Below, one piece after another: positions 40,772 to 44,073 of a stretch of DNA of 44,073 nt. This DNA is from a virus. Under the pieces are notes generated by a model. That model saw nothing but the letters and a program-made list of their open reading frames with translations, made no database searches and was not told the origin of the DNA. The stretch lies in IMG/VR virus record IMGVR_UViG_3300033151_000074, positions 1 to 44,073 of that record; one strand, written 5' to 3'. Numbering within the stretch: position 1 is the stretch's first letter; each line of letters begins with the position of its first letter. A program made the translations under genes and the position numbers.

Positions 40772-41023
40772 ATGCTTAATGTTGATAAGATCTACGCTAG
40801 GGCAAAACACATGTATCAAGATATTACGATGATTAAAGAGCATCAGATGTGGGGGCATTGCCCAACCTTTAGACTAGCGCCAAGCCTGCTATTTCCGAAG
40901 GGTCAAAAGCTCTACTATGACAAGGGTGAGTTTCTTAGTGAGTCGGCCATGTTTGATCGCTTGCGTGAAGAGTGGCGACCAGTTGCGCAAGATGAAAGAG
41001 AGTGGTTTTGTAAGAACCTGTAA
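40772..41023 (+). CDS. Hypothetical small protein, 83 aa
   Basis: An 83-residue protein, LNVDKIYARAKHMYQDITM onward, with a Trp/His/Cys motif (MWGHCPTF) and charged C-terminus. The ATG at 40772 follows AAAGGGAAAAC, ten bases past the upstream stop. It is followed by double-hairpin element E. Function unknown. Confidence 0.65.
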   Translation: MLNVDKIYARAKHMYQDITMIKEHQMWGHCPTFRLAPSLLFPKGQKLYYDKGEFLSESAMFDRLREEWRPVAQDEREWFCKNL

Positions 41024-41030
41024 ACGCTTT

Positions 41031-41073
41031 GCCGGGTCGAGCGTATCAACCCGGCACCAGTGCAATTTTGCAC
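41031..41073 (+). promoter_or_regulatory. Double hairpin before RBS (element E)
   Basis: First stem GCCGGGT (41031-41037) with ACCCGGC (41049-41055); then ACCA; then a second stem GTGCAA-TT-TTGCAC (41060-41073). The ribosome binding site follows at about 41079-41085. Element F has the same order with paired base changes, so the structure appears conserved. Confidence 0.65.
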
Positions 41074-41092
41074 ATTGAAAAGGGATTAGACC

Positions 41093-41470
41093 ATGAAAGC
41101 GAACATTAAGAATCTGAAGGATGCAGTCAAGGGCAGTCACCGCAAGGAAAAAGGTTTCAGTGGTGAATACTCAGTCATTGACGGCAAGCTGAACAAGCTG
41201 GTGTCGTGTCGAATCTATTGGGGCACGTCTCGTTGCTATTGCTGCCTGTGGATTCATGGAGACAAGGTTTGCGGTAGCGGTTCCGGCTTGGCAGGTGGTT
41301 ACGGATACCACAAGGAAAGCGCAGCGGTCTCAGATGCTATCAGCGCGGCAGGGATCAAGCTTGACGAGCGGATTGACGGCGTTGGTGAGACTGCTATCAC
41401 GGAAGCACTTGAAGCAATCGGAAAGGCGTTGACTCGTCGCAAGATCAAGGTATTTAAGGCGCATGCGTAA
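41093..41470 (+). CDS. Conserved phage protein, 125 aa
   Basis: A 125-residue protein. The N-terminal half has a beta, Cys-bearing segment (SCRIYWGTSRCYCCLWIHGDK), the middle is Gly-rich (GSGSGLAGGYGYHKESAAV), and the C-terminal half is helical (SDAISAAGIKL, GETAITEALEAIGKAL). I have seen a similar order in phage proteins of unknown role. AAAGGGA precedes ATG by about seven bases, after element E. Confidence 0.75.
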   Translation: MKANIKNLKDAVKGSHRKEKGFSGEYSVIDGKLNKLVSCRIYWGTSRCYCCLWIHGDKVCGSGSGLAGGYGYHKESAAVSDAISAAGIKLDERIDGVGETAITEALEAIGKALTRRKIKVFKAHA

Positions 41471-41480
41471 CCAAAGGTTT

Positions 41481-41523
41481 GCCCGGCACCTCCCAACAAC
41501 CGGGCACCAGCGCAATGTCGCGC
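41481..41523 (+). promoter_or_regulatory. Double hairpin before RBS (element F)
   Basis: First stem GCCCGG (41481-41486) with CCGGGC (41500-41505); then ACCA; then GCGC-AATGTC-GCGC (41510-41523). Compared with element E, at least one pair in each stem is swapped while still pairing (G-C to C-G in stem 1, T-A to C-G in stem 2). AAGGAG follows at 41532. Confidence 0.65.
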
Positions 41524-41542
41524 AGAAGACGAAGGAGAAAGC

Positions 41543-41758
41543 ATGAAGATAGTCAAGATTAAGTCACAGCACAGAAGGGACTTCCTAGCGGTCTACAAGT
41601 GTGAGCATTGCGACAACGAGGAAGAGGGTCGCGGGTACGATGACGCAAACTTTCATAACAATGTTATACCGGAAATGAAGTGCAAGGAGTGCGGGAAAAC
41701 AGCCGGTGATGATTACAAGCCTAGATCCACAAAATACCCTGAAGGATTGCAGCTTTAA
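41543..41758 (+). CDS. Small zinc-ribbon protein
   Basis: A 71-residue protein with CEHC near residue 20 and CKEC near residue 50, a single zinc ribbon, in a basic context (KIKSQHRRDF at the N-terminus). AAGGAG lies six bases upstream of ATG, after element F. Possibly nucleic-acid binding; function unknown. Confidence 0.72.
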   Translation: MKIVKIKSQHRRDFLAVYKCEHCDNEEEGRGYDDANFHNNVIPEMKCKECGKTAGDDYKPRSTKYPEGLQL

Positions 41759-41764
41759 AGCCTT

Positions 41765-41813
41765 GGGGGGATGGCTTATCCTCCCACCATGCCTTTCGAG
41801 GGTTGGCAACCTC
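41765..41813 (+). promoter_or_regulatory. Possible third double hairpin (element G)
   Basis: GGGGGGA (41765-41771) pairs with TCCTCCC (41779-41785) with one wobble, then ACCA, then GAG-GTT/AAC-CTC (41798-41813) with one bulge. The order matches E and F, but the sequence is much more diverged, so homology is uncertain. Confidence 0.4.
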
Positions 41814-41840
41814 ACGATGAGAAGGAGAAAGAAGCTCAGC

Positions 41841-42209
41841 ATGAAAACCCAAACCATAAATCCAGACCTCAAGCCCTACTTGAACATAATGCTAGGCGAC
41901 TTAGAATCAAACCGCTTAGAAGTAGCATTAACCCCGGCTGATTCAAGCATGCACGATGGCCACATGATCCGCTCTGTCGTGAATCAAAATCCAGAGTGGT
42001 ATCAAGACCTCTGTAGCCGTTACCCTTGCGCCAGGACGAAGCAAAGGAGCAAGCACGATACGAAGGTGAAGCGTAGACTGATTGTCAAGGTGTTGGGTAA
42101 CATGGTGAGCGAGGGAAAGACGAAGAGTAATTACGGTCCAGACTTGTTGTCTGTGGCTGAGGAGTTGGAAGATGAAGATCGTTTTATGGCCTTTTGTGAG
42201 GCTGTTTAG
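41841..42209 (+). CDS. Hypothetical protein, 122 aa
   Basis: A 122-residue protein. Middle part basic (RTKQRSKHDTKVKRRLIVKVLG), C-terminal part acidic and helical (DLLSVAEELEDEDRFMAFCEAV). ATG at 41841 has AAGGAG 13 bases upstream, a rather long gap; an ATG at 41817 in the same frame lacks a site. The basic patch may suggest nucleic-acid contact, but no family is seen. Confidence 0.65.
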   Translation: MKTQTINPDLKPYLNIMLGDLESNRLEVALTPADSSMHDGHMIRSVVNQNPEWYQDLCSRYPCARTKQRSKHDTKVKRRLIVKVLGNMVSEGKTKSNYGPDLLSVAEELEDEDRFMAFCEAV

Positions 42210-42222
42210 AAGGAGAAGGATT

Positions 42223-42816
42223 ATGGGATACGAAACTAAATTCACTGGTGAGATGTTATTTACTAGCAACGCTACTTCCGAGGTCCTGGCTAAGCTGAGT
42301 AGCATCCTTGGGGAAGATGTCAGAGAACACCTTGATTGGGAGGACGTGCATGACCTAATTTTCATAGACCTCATGCTCAATGACAAATACACCGGCATTG
42401 AATGGGTTGCTGGTACAGAGAAGTGTTATGATATGGTAGGTCAGTTGAACCTAATCATAGACCTGATGAATAAAGACTTTCCTGAGTTTGGTCTCTCTGG
42501 TGAAATGTTAGCGCAAGGGGAGGAGGTTGCCGACCGCTATTATATTAGATGCGACGATGGCCCAGCCTATAAGGATCTTGAAGGATCTGTATGCAGAAAC
42601 ATGATTAAAGGCACATGCGCATTGATCGAGCGTAACAAGGAGCAGTGTGAGGCTATTGGTGCGCAGATGACAGAAATGGTTCGTCTTAACAGCTTGCGTC
42701 GAGACTCCACCAACGTTCTGAAGCAGATACTATTTACCGATCATGGGCAGATAGGCATGAGTGCAAGAAGGAAGGCAGTGAAGCTTCTCGAAAGGCTCAA
42801 GGGTGAAACCATATGA
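42223..42816 (+). CDS. Conserved phage protein (GYETKF type), 197 aa
   Basis: A 197-residue protein. Residues 1-105 follow a pattern known in phage genomes: GYETKFTGEMLF, then LGEDVREHLDW, then IEWVAGTEKCYDMVGQLNLIIDLMNKDFPEFGLSGEMLAQGEEVADRYYI. Function unknown. The C-terminal 60 residues (RLNSLRRDSTNVLKQILFTDHGQIG) are less familiar and may be a second domain. AAGGAGAAGGATT precedes ATG. Confidence 0.75.
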   Translation: MGYETKFTGEMLFTSNATSEVLAKLSSILGEDVREHLDWEDVHDLIFIDLMLNDKYTGIEWVAGTEKCYDMVGQLNLIIDLMNKDFPEFGLSGEMLAQGEEVADRYYIRCDDGPAYKDLEGSVCRNMIKGTCALIERNKEQCEAIGAQMTEMVRLNSLRRDSTNVLKQILFTDHGQIGMSARRKAVKLLERLKGETI

Positions 42817-43079
42817 TACTGTACCACGGAACAAACCAACGCCTTGATGAATTGAGTGCTGGATCATGGGTCGCTGCCAACCTCTTTCATGCCTACCGAA
42901 TAGCGGTGCGCAGGGCAAGAGAGCGAGGCGGCGACCCTATCGTGTTAGAGATAGAAGCAGAAGATGCTGAGCGCATACCCGGTCGGCATTATCCAAGCTA
43001 CCGACTGACTTGCCCGGCGAGAACTATCGCCACTTATCGTATGATCAGAGAAGGAGAAGGAAGATATGAAAACTGCTAA
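42813..43079 (+). CDS. Small ADP-ribosyltransferase-like (YHGT) protein
   Basis: An 88-residue protein starting ILYHGTNQRLDELSAGSWVA, with a later AYRIAVRRARERGGDPIVLEIEAED. A YHGT start followed by a helix and beta strand is seen in small ADP-ribosyltransferase-like phage proteins. A catalytic Glu cannot be placed with confidence, and the protein is short, so activity is uncertain. It overlaps the upstream stop by four bases. Confidence 0.6.
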   Translation: MILYHGTNQRLDELSAGSWVAANLFHAYRIAVRRARERGGDPIVLEIEAEDAERIPGRHYPSYRLTCPARTIATYRMIREGEGRYENC

Positions 43080-43278
43080 CGGCGCTCCGATCAGATGCTA
43101 CTTGGTGGCAGACGCATTGGAGGACATGGAGGATATGGTTGACGAGGGCAGGAAGTACACTAACATTCTCGACCATATTACATGGAGTCATGGACTAACC
43201 GATATGGAGTCTCGCATGGTGCGCGAAAAGTATGCTTCCAAGCACCTGTTTGAAGAACCGCTAAACTTAGACATGTAA
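43066..43278 (+). CDS. Hypothetical small protein, 70 aa
   Basis: A 70-residue protein rich in Asp, Glu and Met (EDMEDMVDEGRKYTNILDHITWSHGLTDMESRM). GAGAAGGAAGAT precedes ATG, and it overlaps the preceding gene by 14 bases. No family recognised. Confidence 0.62.
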   Translation: MKTANGAPIRCYLVADALEDMEDMVDEGRKYTNILDHITWSHGLTDMESRMVREKYASKHLFEEPLNLDM

Positions 43279-43288
43279 AGGGGGTAAG

Positions 43289-43507
43289 ATGCCAGTATCG
43301 TGTAAATATTGTATGTGCCAATTGGTTTGCCTAAAGGAGAAAGAAGACATGAAGATCGACTACGAACTGCTAAGTGAACAGAAGCAGGACCTGCTCGCTA
43401 TCATCATCACGAAGAAAGTAACCAAGGAGCAGATCGAAAGCCTTGACGGAATACTTAATCTGATTGACGGGCTGGAGGATCAGCACGAAGGAGAAGCCAT
43501 TGCCTAA
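43289..43507 (+). CDS. Small helical protein before recombinase
   Basis: Two starts are possible. ATG at 43289 (GGGGGTAAG upstream) adds a Cys-rich head, SCKYCMCQLVC, that could bind metal; ATG at 43349 (AAAGGAG ten bases upstream) gives a 52-residue helical protein (YELLSEQKQDLLAIIITKKVTKEQIESLDGIL). The end overlaps the recombinase start by eight bases, so the two are translationally coupled. Confidence 0.62.
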   Translation: MPVSCKYCMCQLVCLKEKEDMKIDYELLSEQKQDLLAIIITKKVTKEQIESLDGILNLIDGLEDQHEGEAIA

Positions 43508-44073
43508 CCAAGCAATAGGCTACCTCCGCGTATCCACAGAATTCCAGGCAGACGACAAGGACGACTTCTCTGACGAGGGGAAGTCCTTGGCGTTTCAACG
43601 TGAGAAGGTGCAAGCATGGTGCGATCTACGCGGGGCTAAGCTGATCGAGACATACAAAGATGAAGGCGTAAGCGGTAAGAACGTGGATCGTCCGGGGTTT
43701 CAAGCTGCTCTTGAGCACGCATGCAAGGCCAAGTGCTCGTTTGTTGTCTACTCGTTATCCCGTATGTCCAGAAGCTCGCAAGATGCGCTCAGAACGTCAG
43801 GGATGCTTAAAAAGGCTGGTGCTGACCTGGTGCTGATCACGGAGCAGATCGATACGTCTACCCCGATGGGCAAGATGGTCTTTACGATCATGGCGGCATT
43901 GGGTGAGTTAGAGCGCGAGATGATTGCAAAGCGTACCAGTGATTCGCACAAGAGGGCGCAGAGCAAGGGGAAGCTTATCACCAGAGCAGATAGGCGACCT
44001 TACGGGTATGACTATTGCCCGGTTGCTGAGAAGTTGATACCGAACGAGCATGAGCAGACAGTCATTGCGAGGA
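43500..44073 (+). CDS. int: Large serine recombinase/integrase, 3' end cut by window
   Basis: The N-terminal 191 residues of a serine recombinase. The TTG start has AAGGAG six bases upstream. The catalytic domain shows YLRVSTEFQ with nucleophile Ser12, SLSRMSRSSQD (residues 85-95), ITEQIDTSTPMGKMVF and ELEREMIAKRTSD, then the beginning of the recombinase domain (RADRRPYGYDYCP). This is the layout of phage serine integrases such as phiC31-type enzymes, which would insert the phage at an attB site. The rest, including the zinc and coiled-coil parts, lies beyond the window. Confidence 0.92.
   Translation, partial: MPNQAIGYLRVSTEFQADDKDDFSDEGKSLAFQREKVQAWCDLRGAKLIETYKDEGVSGKNVDRPGFQAALEHACKAKCSFVVYSLSRMSRSSQDALRTSGMLKKAGADLVLITEQIDTSTPMGKMVFTIMAALGELEREMIAKRTSDSHKRAQSKGKLITRADRRPYGYDYCPVAEKLIPNEHEQTVIAR

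Noticed and set aside
1-44073. CRISPR arrays and insertion sequences
   Set aside because: No regularly spaced repeats and no transposase or terminal repeats were seen.

Overview
The window is most of a tailed double-stranded DNA phage genome (or prophage) with podovirus-type architecture. Nearly every gene is phage-like and tightly packed, often with ATGA or TAATG overlaps. The late genes run terminase, portal, scaffold, capsid, gp4-like adaptor, gp10-like tail hub, fibres and ejection proteins, with no tape-measure or tail-tube genes. A lipobox protein, TTGACA-type promoters and AAGGAG ribosome binding sites suggest a Gram-negative bacterial host, but the host cannot be named from sequence alone. 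A large serine recombinase at the right edge, cut by the window end, suggests a temperate phage. No DNA polymerase, helicase, endolysin, CI-like repressor, tRNA or CRISPR array was seen; some of these may lie outside the window.

Layout. (1) Bases 36-7538, minus strand: an early or recombination module with RecT annealase, a Cas4/RecB-type PD-(D/E)XK exonuclease carrying a four-cysteine cluster signature, SSB, a DUF1351-like coiled-coil protein and many small cysteine-rich or unknown proteins. Four intergenic gaps here hold long perfect stem-loops just before the next gene's ribosome binding site. (2) Bases 7797-38175, minus strand: the late operon, read right to left. It holds TerS, TerL, a small SH3-size protein, portal (frameshifted by a 38-bp tandem duplication), scaffold, major capsid protein, a decoration-like protein, a three-gene sugar module (PLOD-type glycosyltransferase, GT-A glycosyltransferase, UDP-galactopyranose mutase), a gp4-like adaptor, an apparently split tail hub carrying Ig-like and polyproline segments, a holin candidate, fibre or spike proteins (beta-helix, LamG), two Q-rich proteins and a 1752-residue polyvalent ejection protein, and a lipoprotein. 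(3) Bases 38176-38447: late promoter with an overlapping palindrome, preceded by the terminator of the next operon. (4) Bases 38448-40093, minus strand: four small genes. (5) Bases 40094-40563: divergent control region. (6) Bases 40564-44073, plus strand: small early genes ending in the serine recombinase, with two covarying double-hairpin elements between genes.

How it fits together. RecT, exonuclease and SSB make a homologous recombination set. TerS/TerL package DNA through the portal into a scaffolded HK97-like head. The sugar genes sit between head and tail genes, so the likely targets are virion proteins. The ejection proteins, one with a sigma-70-region-2-like segment and a HEMVH zinc-protease motif, would enter the cell with the DNA. 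The most notable points are the virion sugar module with a shortened UGM, the sigma-like segment in an ejected protein, the repeated stem-loop-before-RBS arrangement, and two exact tandem duplications (22 and 38 bp) that each change a reading frame.
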